Below are positions 1-8,738 of a DNA stretch of 64,000 bases, piece by piece. The notes beneath the pieces were generated by a model. The model had not been told where the DNA came from and made no database searches. It saw only the letters and a program-made list of their open reading frames with translations. The DNA is from Pontibacter rufus. GTDB lineage: Bacteria; Bacteroidota; Bacteroidia; Cytophagales; Hymenobacteraceae. The stretch's first letter is position 1. Each line of letters starts with the position of its first letter. Both the position numbers and the translations under genes were made by a program. The DNA lies in NCBI RefSeq assembly GCF_015694705.1, contig NZ_JADQDR010000001.1, positions 914,029 through 978,028 on the forward strand, written 5' to 3'.

Positions 1-1
1 T

Positions 2-1417
2 GATGCACGGCTGAGCAGTAATGTTCCGCTGAAGAATGCCCAGAATACTTTTACGCAACAGCAGACATTTAATCAAGTAACCTTTAAAGAACCTTCAGTA
101 GAGACAAAAACTGCTTACGGCATAACCAGTTTGGGAAGTGGCAATATCTTGCCATTAATATTAGATACTTATTCTGATGCAGCGCAGTTTGCGCCTGTTA
201 TAAAGGTTGAATACTTAGACCAAGCTACACAACAATGGACGCCTTGGGTTGGTGGTGAAACTCCAATAAGCAGATTGCTTGATGGGCAGCCATTAACAGC
301 CACCTCTGTAACCACCGAGAAGAGACATTGGAGGTTTGTAATCAAGCTTCAGGCTTATCATGGTGGTGGTTTATTCCAAATGTATCAAGAGTATGGCGTA
401 GGCGGTCCATTTGCCTATACTATGAAGGTGGAACACTGCGCAACCTCAGATTTTGCTAGTGGTGTAACAGAGGTATTCAATGAAGCTGTTAGTGCAGGGA
501 GTTATTTTTTTAACAAAGCTATTACTGCGTTTACGCCTAATACTTATTATAGAATTGACATTGATGTTAGTTCAACAACAGTAGATAGTAATTGGAGATG
601 GTTTAAGTTACTAACCTCTCGCGTATCGTATGGGACTTATTCAGGCCTCCCTTTTGGATGGGATTATACTAAAAAAGTCACCTTTGAGGCAATTAATTCC
701 AAGACCATACAGGAAAACGGTGTAGCGCTGGCTGATAAGTACGCTGGCAAAGATGCTATTAACCTTTACACACAGAAGCAGTTTGTAAGGAGATCACTAG
801 CAACTGATAGCGCGTTTGCAGTAGAAGTTTTTGGAGATGCACAGAGCAGGTCTATAATTTTTGCGGATGGACTAATTGAATGGGGGAATGGAGATAGTGT
901 CAGGGATGTCAATCTGTTTCGGGCTGCATCAGGGCTGTTACAGACTAATGGAGCCATTAATGCAGTAGGAGGCTTCAGAGAGAATGGCGTTCCATTATCA
1001 ACTAAGTATATACTCAAGGAAGCAGTTGATACACAGTATTTCTTAATAGCCCCTGCAGCTTCGCTAACAGCTCCAATGACAAAAGTAGTAAACGGTCAAG
1101 CTATAAGCATGCAAGATCGGAAGCTACTTACACCTTTTGAATCGGGTTCCATCGTTGAGCCTACACTCAATTTTGAAGAAATTACGAACGGCAAAAATGC
1201 ACTGTGGCTGTTTAAAAACCGGAGCGGCGGCACAAGGCCAATCCACCTGCCAACGGGCGTCGCTATAACGATGGACCTGAAAGGCTCCGCTATCCTTCCT
1301 GAGTTCGACAAAGCAACCAGGATTATAAATCTGCCTGATCAGAAGAACGCAAAGTTGTATGTCTCTAACGATGGAGAAAACTACGACATCATACTTACAA
1401 TAACAGGACTTATATGA
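2..1417 (+). CDS. Phage tail fibre-like protein, 5' partial
   Basis: The reading frame is open from base 2, so the gene begins upstream of the window and its last 471 residues are present; the TTG at 131 is only an internal codon. The visible N-terminal part contains NAQNTFTQQQTFN, typical of phage tail-fibre shaft segments. Two segments of the form ENGV-L--KY (near nt 713-745 and 980-1010) look like the knob/shaft repeats of Bacteroidota phage tail proteins. The C-terminal 110 residues look like a compact beta-rich cap. The stop overlaps the start of the next gene by 4 bases (ATGA), which suggests translational coupling. Role as a tail fibre or baseplate-attached fibre is inferred from repeats and context. 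Confidence 0.7.
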   Translation, partial: DARLSSNVPLKNAQNTFTQQQTFNQVTFKEPSVETKTAYGITSLGSGNILPLILDTYSDAAQFAPVIKVEYLDQATQQWTPWVGGETPISRLLDGQPLTATSVTTEKRHWRFVIKLQAYHGGGLFQMYQEYGVGGPFAYTMKVEHCATSDFASGVTEVFNEAVSAGSYFFNKAITAFTPNTYYRIDIDVSSTTVDSNWRWFKLLTSRVSYGTYSGLPFGWDYTKKVTFEAINSKTIQENGVALADKYAGKDAINLYTQKQFVRRSLATDSAFAVEVFGDAQSRSIIFADGLIEWGNGDSVRDVNLFRAASGLLQTNGAINAVGGFRENGVPLSTKYILKEAVDTQYFLIAPAASLTAPMTKVVNGQAISMQDRKLLTPFESGSIVEPTLNFEEITNGKNALWLFKNRSGGTRPIHLPTGVAITMDLKGSAILPEFDKATRIINLPDQKNAKLYVSNDGENYDIILTITGLI

Positions 1418-4400
1418 GAGAAGGAGAAGCCGTAACCGCAGCAAGTAACATGCTGTCAAAAAGGGAGCGAGAAACTGCTTACCTGAACACGTTTCCCAAC
1501 ACTACTACATCTACGCAGCCGTTCAGCTCTGTCGGCGCAAAAGTATATTATAGTAGTGGAACCACAACCGAGTACACCGCAACAGGAACTGCTTACGGGA
1601 TAAAGGCTAGTCCCGGAACGTCCGAATCAATTCCCGTTAACGCGGGATACGTGGAGGGAACTGATACCACCATCGGCTTTATGATGACAGGCGGGATCAG
1701 CAGGCGGAAAGAAGTTTTGGTATTTGACAATCCGTCTGTGTTCGATTTATCAGTTACCCGGGAGTTGGAGGCGCAGTTTAAGGTAGGGCACATTCGATCT
1801 GGCGTAGAACACCGCCTGCTAATAAGCGTCGGGGGTCTGCTGTATATTTCAGTTGTAAACTTCATAAATCAGATTGCAGTAAGCTCGTCCGATTCAGTTT
1901 TCCCAACCACATCAGAAACTGCCGTTTTCAAAGTTGACACAAAGCAGACCTGGTATCCTGTTTCACTTAACGTAGGCACCGGGGATATTGCTGTTACCTT
2001 TACGCCTGTGTATACATTGCCTGCTGATGCGATTATATCGGTTTTAGGCTTTTACGTGTTTTCTGACCTAACCAGCAACAAGTTCAGGTATGATAGTTTT
2101 AAGGTAGATGTGTTGCCTTACGTGCCCGAGGCTGCGCCCGACCTGACGCCGGTGGCGCTTATGCTTGATCCGGTTATCAACAACACCGCCACGACAGCAG
2201 AGGTAACTTATACCGCCCGCCTGCTTTCACCTGCCCCTGCCGATACCCAAATAAAGTTTATTCTTACCAACGCTCCAGAGGCTGAAATTATAGCAACTAT
2301 ACTGAAAGGAGAAACACAAGTGTCATTTAGTGTCATATTCCAGAAACTTGCCTCTGCGTTTGAGGCGATGTGCAAAGTGCTAGGCGTTCCTTACACAGTC
2401 AACGTTGGTACCGCAAAGACTGCTACTGTGGCCATCCCGCAAACATCTACTATTCCGCCGCCGCCAGCGCCGACAAACATCAGGATAGACACGACAGCAG
2501 GAACAATGGACTTTGATTACATTGCAGGAATTCTGGATTTTAGCCTATATGAGTACAACATAGCTGGCGGACCCTATATAACCCTTACTGAGAAGCCGAT
2601 TACTTTCGACTATGACACTGATGTTGCGGCAAATAGCGTATTGCTGCGCTCTAAGGCCACAGATACCCGCCTGCCATCTGCTACAGCTACTAACCCGGTT
2701 GCGATACCTGCCAGAACAGTCACGGGTATCATTATCCCTGAAACAATAGAAGAAATACCGGAGGGCTCTTTGGAGTCGTTTTCAACACAAATTACTTATT
2801 CAAGAGGGGAGGCAGAAGTTATTACTTCCGAATCGGTTTTCAACATTGTTTCCAAACCTGCAGCAACAGTAGCGACTTTTAACGGCAATGTGCTCGCAAT
2901 TGACAACAATGCCACGTCCGGCGATGGTGGGCAACTGGTCATACGTGCAGACTTTGGCACCTTTTGGACAACAAAACAATTAACAGTTATAGATTCTACT
3001 GTGCCAATGGCGACAATGGAAGTAGTGGGTGCTTATCTGATTGACGCTGATAATGAGAAGCGATTAAGGGAAATTCAGGAGGGCGACACGATCAACCTGG
3101 CAGAGCTTTCGACCAGAAACCTAAACATAGAGTTTGTTACCAATCCGGCGAAGGTAGGCAGCCTGAAAATACAAGCGACATCACTGGGCAAGAATGTAAC
3201 TGAATCGGGTGCGCCTTATGCATTATTCGGAGACATAAAAGGTGACTATAACGTAGGAACAGTGCCTACAGGCGCACACGTTATTACGCTGACACCATAT
3301 TCTTTATCTGGTAGTACAGGTACTGCCGGCACTTCTAAAACAATAAATTTTAGTGTTACGGATGTTCCTGTCACGCAGCCGAGCAGCCTAAAATTCATGC
3401 TGCCTGAAGCATACCTAAGAACACAATGGGCTACGACAGGCCTGCCAGAATGGGTGGCGGATAACAAGATACCTACATTTGTTTACGTGCCTAACGTAAT
3501 GTCACCATCCAGTCCCTGGATAATCGAAGAAAGTACAGATCCGAACGATTTCACAAAAGGCTTTACAATTAGGGAGGATCGGATTGAAGCATGGTTTAAG
3601 GGCGATAACGGCAAGCGTTTACCCCTTTCCACCTCAACTGGGTATTGCCTGCTCGATCTGGAAGATACTTCACTGTATAAGTATATTACATTGCTGCGGG
3701 ATAATGCACGGGGAACGCTAAAATTTAACTTTGCGCGGGACAGATTCAAGGCTGTAATGGAAGCGGTAAGGAGACTTCGCCCAAATGCGAAATTCGGGTG
3801 GTACGACATTCCGCGAAGGGTATACAGCCAGAACCAGATGAATGCGCATAATGGCACTACGCACGACAAATTTGATGAAATAATCGGAGCCGGGCACTTC
3901 ACCACAACCAGCTGTTATCCCTTCCTGTCTGACGCGCAGAAGTATGCAGGGTTCAACCTGGATTACCTACGCCTGAACATGCGCGAGTTGCTCAAATACA
4001 AGGAAAGGCTGGGCGTAGAAGTAGGCGTGTACATGAATGAACGCTATCATCGCGATAATACCATAGCCAACGGCTACGGCTATGATCCGGGCATCTATGC
4101 GGCCACAGGCTTGAAAGTTAGCTATCGGTACCTGTGGCCACACTACGAATATTTCGAGGCGGCTTTTAACGAAATGGCGACCTACAAAAGTCCTGATAAT
4201 GGGCTTTCAATAGACCTTTCGATGTGGTGGAGTTACAGCGATACCAACAGCAGGAAATCACGCTATTGGGGAGAGGGAGCCCATCTGCATGTGCCTAAAG
4301 CATCAGATTTTACAGATCCGAACAACACAGATACGCTGCCTGACAAGGTGCTGTTATCTCAAGCAGAGCACGATTCTCAATACTTTGAGCTTATTACGCG

Positions 4401-4434
4401 TTCGTTTGGTGCAACTGGTGTAAGCTATCTATAG
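1414..4434 (+). CDS. Phage tail/spike protein with Ig-like modules and a C-terminal hyaluronidase-like barrel
   Basis: This 1006-aa protein is coupled by ATGA overlap to the tail fibre gene. Residues 1-240 look like a beta-rich attachment domain. Residues about 245-530 contain several Ig-like segments separated by a proline-rich linker (IPPPPAP). Residues about 534-650 are an Ig-like module that begins after a VVGAYLID segment and contains INLAELSTRNLNI. Residues about 665-1006 resemble GH56-type hyaluronidases: LLDLED (D748, E750) matches the catalytic D-x-E site, RRLRPNAKFGWYDIP matches the RPN-WGYY-FP segment, and a late MWWSYSD follows. The same two modules occur in the T9SS protein at 61003-63495, in reverse order. 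A role as a receptor-binding depolymerase acting on host surface polysaccharide is inference; the fold call rests on motif alignment by eye. Confidence 0.7.
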   Translation: MREGEAVTAASNMLSKRERETAYLNTFPNTTTSTQPFSSVGAKVYYSSGTTTEYTATGTAYGIKASPGTSESIPVNAGYVEGTDTTIGFMMTGGISRRKEVLVFDNPSVFDLSVTRELEAQFKVGHIRSGVEHRLLISVGGLLYISVVNFINQIAVSSSDSVFPTTSETAVFKVDTKQTWYPVSLNVGTGDIAVTFTPVYTLPADAIISVLGFYVFSDLTSNKFRYDSFKVDVLPYVPEAAPDLTPVALMLDPVINNTATTAEVTYTARLLSPAPADTQIKFILTNAPEAEIIATILKGETQVSFSVIFQKLASAFEAMCKVLGVPYTVNVGTAKTATVAIPQTSTIPPPPAPTNIRIDTTAGTMDFDYIAGILDFSLYEYNIAGGPYITLTEKPITFDYDTDVAANSVLLRSKATDTRLPSATATNPVAIPARTVTGIIIPETIEEIPEGSLESFSTQITYSRGEAEVITSESVFNIVSKPAATVATFNGNVLAIDNNATSGDGGQLVIRADFGTFWTTKQLTVIDSTVPMATMEVVGAYLIDADNEKRLREIQEGDTINLAELSTRNLNIEFVTNPAKVGSLKIQATSLGKNVTESGAPYALFGDIKGDYNVGTVPTGAHVITLTPYSLSGSTGTAGTSKTINFSVTDVPVTQPSSLKFMLPEAYLRTQWATTGLPEWVADNKIPTFVYVPNVMSPSSPWIIEESTDPNDFTKGFTIREDRIEAWFKGDNGKRLPLSTSTGYCLLDLEDTSLYKYITLLRDNARGTLKFNFARDRFKAVMEAVRRLRPNAKFGWYDIPRRVYSQNQMNAHNGTTHDKFDEIIGAGHFTTTSCYPFLSDAQKYAGFNLDYLRLNMRELLKYKERLGVEVGVYMNERYHRDNTIANGYGYDPGIYAATGLKVSYRYLWPHYEYFEAAFNEMATYKSPDNGLSIDLSMWWSYSDTNSRKSRYWGEGAHLHVPKASDFTDPNNTDTLPDKVLLSQAEHDSQYFELITRSFGATGVSYL

Positions 4435-4443
4435 TCAACAAAC

Positions 4444-4473
4444 CATTCCGGCAGGCTACGGTTTGCCGGAATG
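4444..4473 (+). terminator. Hairpin after the spike gene
   Basis: A 10-bp perfect inverted repeat (CATTCCGGCA / TGCCGGAATG) with a 10-base loop starts 10 bases after the spike stop codon. There is no T-run behind it, so it may be a weak terminator or an mRNA-stabilising 3' hairpin that separates tail from lysis genes. Confidence 0.4.
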
Positions 4474-4565
4474 CTAATTGAGGAAAACTAAGGCCATAAG
4501 CTGGAGTTTTTCTATATAAATAACATAGGTCATAGCAGGATAAAAGTGTTTTAATCGAGGACTGT

Positions 4566-5060
4566 ATGAAAACAGGACGCAGAAATATATACTTCAGAAC
4601 CTACATGCTGGTAGGGGTAATTATTGCCGTCTTCTTCCTGCATAATGCCCTTGAAAATAAGTACTACGACGTGCTTCACATTGAAAAAACCTTACACTTG
4701 CTGGGGCAGACATTCTATATCCGCGACATTTTTCCCTACTATGATGCGCCGGATAAGGGCTATTATGGTAACACGGTGCGCTATGACTTGCAGGAATACA
4801 TGTATCGGATAAGCCAAAAAATAATTATGCTGACTGGCGCCTGCTGCATTTACCTGCTGGTGCAGGCCTTTAATGTGTTGGCGGCTGATTTGCCGGGCCG
4901 CACATTTATCCGGATGCCAAAGATTATGGTGTTGGTAGTAGGCTTGTTTGCCTATGACCTGGCAGATTTCATATTCACTGCCGGGCAGACACCCTGGGAG
5001 ATAGAGGTGATTATCTTCTATACTATTTTATCTACTATCGTTCTAAGCGGCAAGAAATAA
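4566..5060 (+). CDS. Small multi-pass membrane protein of the phage late region
   Basis: 164 aa, not recognised. Hydrophobic stretches at about residues 13-25, 84-105, 117-133 and 145-160 suggest three or four membrane segments. A charged, tyrosine-rich segment between the first two (residues 28-80) probably faces one side of the membrane. It is the first gene after the spike, followed after one base by another small membrane protein and then the endolysin, so a part in lysis or host-membrane interaction is possible. Nothing in the sequence gives a specific function. Confidence 0.55.
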   Translation: MKTGRRNIYFRTYMLVGVIIAVFFLHNALENKYYDVLHIEKTLHLLGQTFYIRDIFPYYDAPDKGYYGNTVRYDLQEYMYRISQKIIMLTGACCIYLLVQAFNVLAADLPGRTFIRMPKIMVLVVGLFAYDLADFIFTAGQTPWEIEVIIFYTILSTIVLSGKK

Positions 5061-5061
5061 G

Positions 5062-5358
5062 ATGCCTGATTTAAAAGACAAAGGGTTTGACCCACGTGCA
5101 TGGCTGTTCACGCTATTACAAATTACTGCAGGCGTCTTTCTGATGAGCCTCTATAACTCGAACATCCAGTTTCAGAAAGACCAGACAGACATTAACGCAG
5201 GTGTCACAAAACTGCTATATGGGTTGCAAAATCAGATAGACAAACGCGAGGCGGCGGAACCCTATAAGCAACAGCAGTTGAAAGATATGCAGGAAACGCT
5301 TAAACAGCTTTCACGTGATGTGGCCCGGTTGAAGAAAAAACACAACATAGATGAATAG
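5062..5358 (+). CDS. Small membrane-anchored coiled-coil protein, lysis region
   Basis: 98 aa. One hydrophobic segment (residues about 11-28, WLFTLLQITAGVFLMSLY) is followed by a long charged helix (residues about 30-98) rich in Q, K and E, with heptad-like spacing typical of a coiled coil. The start lies one base after the previous stop and the stop is 5 bases before the endolysin start, so the genes are surely cotranscribed. The shape, one membrane segment plus a coiled coil, fits an i-spanin or a holin regulator. Because a candidate single-gene spanin exists downstream, I leave the role open. Confidence 0.55.
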   Translation: MPDLKDKGFDPRAWLFTLLQITAGVFLMSLYNSNIQFQKDQTDINAGVTKLLYGLQNQIDKREAAEPYKQQQLKDMQETLKQLSRDVARLKKKHNIDE

Positions 5359-5363
5359 AAAAT

Positions 5364-5990
5364 ATGAGGCCCATGAATGAAAAGGCATTTTTTGCCCAAA
5401 TACGCGAAACGCTATTCCACGGCAAGTTAACCCAAGGCGTAGTAGAGACAGTGCAGGCCTTCGCTAAAGCTTACACTACTTACGGGCGCGGGGATTACCG
5501 GGACCTGGCCTACATCCTGGCTACTGCATATCATGAAGTGTACCATGCTGCGCTGAACTCCGATTGGGCGCCAATACGTGAAGGTTTCGCTCAGACAAAC
5601 GAAGGAGCAGTACGGGCAGTAACGAGCTTGTATGAGAAGGAAAGAATCAGCAAGAATTACGCTCTGCCTGATGCAAATGGGAATAGTTGGTACGGGCGCG
5701 GATTTGAGCAAGTAACGCATTATGCCAATTATCTTAAGATGGAAGCGGTTACGGGTTTACCCCTGACGAAAGACCCTGATTTACTGCTGCAGCGTCCTAT
5801 AGCTGCACAGGTGATAGTGCAGGGGATGATGGGCGGTTATTATACCGGCAAGGCCTTGCGGCACTACATCACGAATGTAGATACAGACTTTGTGCAAGCC
5901 AGGAGGATTATCAATCCAGGCGATGCCAGGACATTCCAGAAAGTGGCGGCCACGGCAGATAAATTTTATGCAGCATTAATTCAGAAATAA
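5364..5990 (+). CDS. Phage endolysin, GH19 chitinase/lysozyme-like
   Basis: 208 aa without a signal peptide. LAYILATAYHE (about residues 50-60) resembles the helix carrying the first catalytic glutamate of GH19/lysozyme-like muramidases, and NSWYGRGFEQVTHYANY matches the family's GRG-Q-T---NY motif. The C-terminal INPGDARTFQKVA resembles the usual ING-D segment. The enzyme would cleave peptidoglycan at the end of the phage cycle, after a holin opens the inner membrane. An alternative start is the ATG at 5373, which has TGAGG just upstream and may be the better start. Flanking genes encode membrane proteins suitable as holin and spanin. Confidence 0.75.
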   Translation: MRPMNEKAFFAQIRETLFHGKLTQGVVETVQAFAKAYTTYGRGDYRDLAYILATAYHEVYHAALNSDWAPIREGFAQTNEGAVRAVTSLYEKERISKNYALPDANGNSWYGRGFEQVTHYANYLKMEAVTGLPLTKDPDLLLQRPIAAQVIVQGMMGGYYTGKALRHYITNVDTDFVQARRIINPGDARTFQKVAATADKFYAALIQK

Positions 5991-5991
5991 T

Positions 5992-6393
5992 ATGAAAAAA
6001 GCATTTAAACACCTGCAGGTATGGTTGTACGGATTATGGCTAAGGCTAAAGCTGCCCATGGCAACAGGCTGGAAGCGCACCCTTATATTCTTTTCCTCCC
6101 TAACCTTTATCGGTTATCTACCTGATATACTTTCTTTCCTTCTGGATTTATCCGGCGGCATTGTCAGCGCTGCAGATCAGCTGACAATCATCAACCATCT
6201 TTTTTCCACAGAGATATTAGAGATTATATCGAAGGCCCGGGCGGTGGCATTGGGTGCAACAATTATCATCCCATTTATCGTCCGCAGTTACGAAAACCTG
6301 ACAGACAGACTGGATGCATACCGCGAAAAGAAAGGCATAACCGTGCAGAGCACATTTGATGAAAAGCTTCAAAAGGCAAATAGAGAATCCTAA
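5992..6393 (+). CDS. Holin-like membrane protein of the lysis cassette
   Basis: 133 aa starting one base after the endolysin stop. A basic N-terminus is followed by hydrophobic segments at about residues 28-52 and 82-98, with a less hydrophobic stretch between, and a charged C-terminal tail (residues 100-133). Two to three membrane segments, small size, basic N-terminus, charged tail and position directly behind the endolysin are the usual features of phage holins. No sequence family is recognised, so the holin assignment is from topology and context. Confidence 0.5.
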   Translation: MKKAFKHLQVWLYGLWLRLKLPMATGWKRTLIFFSSLTFIGYLPDILSFLLDLSGGIVSAADQLTIINHLFSTEILEIISKARAVALGATIIIPFIVRSYENLTDRLDAYREKKGITVQSTFDEKLQKANRES

Positions 6394-6403
6394 CAACCAA
6401 TAT

Positions 6404-6979
6404 ATGAGAAAGCTATTTATATTTTGCTGCATACTATTGCTGGCCAGCTCCTGCGCGCCATCTTTGGAAAAGGCCATCAGCACTGCTACGAAAACGCAGG
6501 CAAATGCCACTACTACCCAGAACGCTATTCACGCGGCCTGGCCATCCGTCACGGCAGACTTTGCGCACCGGGTATACGCGCCTAAAGCCGGAGAAACGAT
6601 AAAAGGCAAGGAACAGGTGAGCGAGAAAACCACTACTGAGCCGCCGGTGACCGTGCCCTGTAAAGACGAACAAGGTCAGCCCGTGCAGCAGGTGGAGTGC
6701 CCGCCGGCAAAGGTTACCATCCGGACCGTCTACCGAACTGATACGCTCAGAGTAATAGATACTGCAGCGCAGGCACTGGCACAGATAGAGGTTGATACTT
6801 TGGAAGCAAAACTTATCCGCGCGCAAACGTTGCTGCAAAATGAAACGTCCGAAAAGTTAACCTATAAGGAGGAACGCAATAAAGCTTACGGGGCCTTAGC
6901 CATTATAGCCGCCATATTTGTAGGGGTTATGATACTGGTGTTCTTCAGAAAAATGCGAATTACCAGCCCTCTTTTTTGA
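6404..6979 (+). CDS. Candidate unimolecular spanin: lipoprotein with C-terminal membrane anchor
   Basis: 191 aa from the ATG at 6404; an upstream in-frame ATG at 6356 lies inside the previous gene and would spoil the signal peptide. MRKLFIFCCILLLASSC is a type II signal peptide with lipobox ASSC, so Cys17 would be lipidated in the outer membrane. Next come a linker with proline-rich and TTT segments, a coiled-coil-like helix (about 120-165) and a membrane segment near the C-terminus (about 168-186) followed by FRKMRITSPLF. A lipoprotein signal at one end and an inner-membrane anchor at the other is the known layout of u-spanins such as phage T1 gp11, which fuse the two membranes in the last step of lysis. 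Position in the lysis cassette supports this. Confidence 0.6.
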   Translation: MRKLFIFCCILLLASSCAPSLEKAISTATKTQANATTTQNAIHAAWPSVTADFAHRVYAPKAGETIKGKEQVSEKTTTEPPVTVPCKDEQGQPVQQVECPPAKVTIRTVYRTDTLRVIDTAAQALAQIEVDTLEAKLIRAQTLLQNETSEKLTYKEERNKAYGALAIIAAIFVGVMILVFFRKMRITSPLF

Positions 6980-7022
6980 GGATCTGTTAATGATCCATTA
7001 CACACATATTTTTAAATGGCAG

Positions 7023-7055
7023 TTTGGCTAAGCAAACAGATTTTACTTACCTTAG
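7023..7055 (+). promoter_or_regulatory. Possible promoter of the 7061 gene
   Basis: TTTG at 7023-7026 and TACCTTAG at 7048-7055 are 21 bases apart, close to the Bacteroidota consensus TTTG / TAnnTTTG. The expected transcription start falls almost on the ATG at 7061, so the message would be leaderless or nearly so. The -7 box has one deviation from consensus. Confidence 0.3.
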
Positions 7056-7060
7056 CAACT

Positions 7061-7435
7061 ATGCAGTTAGATAAGATCAAGTACGAAGTGTCCGCTGAAG
7101 TTACGTTCACAAAGGAGGAATTTGACCTGATATACACTGCCTTTGAAAATGGGAGCATAACGAATAAGGTAGATGCAGAGCATGGTGGCTGGATGTTTGG
7201 GATGAAAAACCGCGTAACAAGAGCGTTGGACAATGGCAGAGAACCAAGCGACTGCATATCATACGACAGGCTTCTGAGTATAGCAGAAGCGCTTGCGGCG
7301 CATCATTACTTCAATAAAGATGATATTGATTTCAGTTCGCCGGTGTACATCTTCAAGCACGCTCTGCTCGATAAGATTAAAAAAATACTCCACACCCTAG
7401 ACGAAGCTTATAATAAGGTGAACGAAGTAGAGTAG
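7061..7435 (+). CDS. Hypothetical protein at the end of the phage region
   Basis: 124 aa from ATG 7061, not recognised. It is soluble, mixed alpha/beta in appearance, with a WMFGMKNRVTRALDNG segment in the middle and a basic/acidic helical C-terminus (HALLDKIKKILHTLDEAYNKV). An upstream in-frame ATG at 7016 would add 15 hydrophobic residues but overlaps the possible promoter, so 7061 is preferred. It lies 81 bases behind the spanin gene and converges with umuC. It is placed with the phage genes by strand and composition only. Confidence 0.55.
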   Translation: MQLDKIKYEVSAEVTFTKEEFDLIYTAFENGSITNKVDAEHGGWMFGMKNRVTRALDNGREPSDCISYDRLLSIAEALAAHHYFNKDDIDFSSPVYIFKHALLDKIKKILHTLDEAYNKVNEVE

Positions 7436-7463
7436 CAAGGTTTCCACCGTTCATTTGCTTACC

Positions 7464-8732
7464 TCACCTGACCCTTAGCAGGTCTGAGAGCCGGGTGGTA
7501 TAACAGGGCGAGAGCCGCTCCTGACGCAACTTCCACCGCTGCTCTGTTCCCTGCGCAGCGTACCCGACAGCACTATGGCCAAAGCGCTCCCTTAGGCCGT
7601 CTAGTGTCTGCATCAGCATGGCATGCTTCTCCCGGTCTACCGTGTCGAGCAGGCTCAGCTGCAAAGAACTTGATGGCACTAAGTCCAGGAGCAGTAGGCC
7701 TGTTTTGCGGTAGCGGAAGCCAGGACGATAAATCTCCCGCAAGGCTTTGAGAGCGTAGCGGATGAGTTCGGGCTCTGAGTCGGTGGGCGTATCGAAATAG
7801 ACGGTGCGGCAGTTGGAGTAAAGTTCTCCCTCCGCGGCAAAGCGGCTGGTCATGCAAAACACCGTCATCGCTCCCGCCCTACTCTTCTGTTTCCTGAGCT
7901 TTGTTGCACACCGGACGACATGCGTCGAGAGCGCCTCTTCGATTTCCTCTACCTGCGTAATGGCCGCTCCAAAGGAGCGGGAGGTACAGATATTCTTCTT
8001 TGGCGGTGGCACCATCTCCAAGTCCTGGCAGGGCTCCCCCCTAAGCTCTTTCACCGTTCGCAACCCCACCACGGTCAGGTGCTTTTTGGCAAAGGCATCT
8101 GTCACGTTCCGTAAGTCCCAGGCCGTGTGCACCCTGTAGCTCTGAAGCTTTTTAGCATAGCGATGCCCGATGCCCCACACATCTCCGGCTTCTGTCCGCT
8201 TGAGCGCCTCCCGGATGTGGTACTCGTCCGTGAGTACCAGCGCTCCGTCCGCCCGCTTCGACTTCTTGGATATACGATTAGCTAACTTGGCCAGCGTCTT
8301 GGTGGGGCCAACACCAACTGCTACTGGGATACCCGTCCACAGCTTAACGGTTTCTTTGATGGTACGGGCATAGGCCACCAAGTCTGTCTTGTAGAAGTCC
8401 CCAAGGTCCAGGAAGCTCTCATCAATGGAGTACACCTCTACATGAGGACTGAACTGGGAAAGGGTTTCTACCACGCGCGCCGACATATCCCCATACAATT
8501 CATAGTTGCTGCTGAAGACCTGCACGTGGTGCTGTTCTATGAGTTTCTGTACTTCAAACAAAGGCTTGCCCATCGGCAAACCGATGGCCTTTGCTTCAGC
8601 TGAACGGGCGATAATACAGCCATCATTGTTGGAGAGCACCACCACCGGTACACCCTCCAGTGAGGGATTGAAGACACGCTCGCAGGAAGCATAGAAGTTG
8701 TTGCAGTCTACCAAGGCAAACAGGGACGTCAT
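7464..8732 (-). CDS. umuC: DNA polymerase V catalytic subunit UmuC (Y-family)
   Basis: 422 aa. The N-terminal [19 protein letters not shown] is the Y-family nucleotide-binding palm motif with the first catalytic Asp, and [12 protein letters not shown] carries the catalytic D-E pair. The little-finger region and the C-terminal UmuC-specific domain follow, and the length matches full UmuC. The enzyme copies damaged templates together with processed UmuD'. The gene starts 6 bases after the umuD stop, so the two are an operon. The high GC and absence of the AGTATAA word common downstream are noted as possible signs of separate origin. Regulation is probably through the operator-like repeat in front of umuD. 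Confidence 0.95.
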   Translation of the reverse strand: MTSLFALVDCNNFYASCERVFNPSLEGVPVVVLSNNDGCIIARSAEAKAIGLPMGKPLFEVQKLIEQHHVQVFSSNYELYGDMSARVVETLSQFSPHVEVYSIDESFLDLGDFYKTDLVAYARTIKETVKLWTGIPVAVGVGPTKTLAKLANRISKKSKRADGALVLTDEYHIREALKRTEAGDVWGIGHRYAKKLQSYRVHTAWDLRNVTDAFAKKHLTVVGLRTVKELRGEPCQDLEMVPPPKKNICTSRSFGAAITQVEEIEEALSTHVVRCATKLRKQKSRAGAMTVFCMTSRFAAEGELYSNCRTVYFDTPTDSEPELIRYALKALREIYRPGFRYRKTGLLLLDLVPSSSLQLSLLDTVDREKHAMLMQTLDGLRERFGHSAVGYAAQGTEQRWKLRQERLSPCYTTRLSDLLRVR

Positions 8733-8738
8733 ACTTTG

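Larger units (their letters stand above)
2..7435 (+). mobile_element. Right-hand part of a prophage or phage-like element (tail fibre, spike, lysis module)
   Basis: Eight plus-strand genes run in one direction with short gaps or overlaps: tail fibre, large spike-like protein, small membrane proteins, endolysin, holin-like protein, spanin-like lipoprotein and a small hypothetical. The gene types and order are those of the end of a tailed-phage late operon. The left part, with capsid, portal and integrase, lies outside the window, so an intact prophage cannot be told from a tailocin-like remnant. I see no attachment site. The right edge is set at the last phage-like gene; the following umuC runs in the opposite direction and may or may not belong to the element. 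Confidence 0.65.

Noticed and set aside
6980..7060. Phage attachment site
   Set aside because: No integrase, tRNA end or repeated core could be paired with this gap inside the window.
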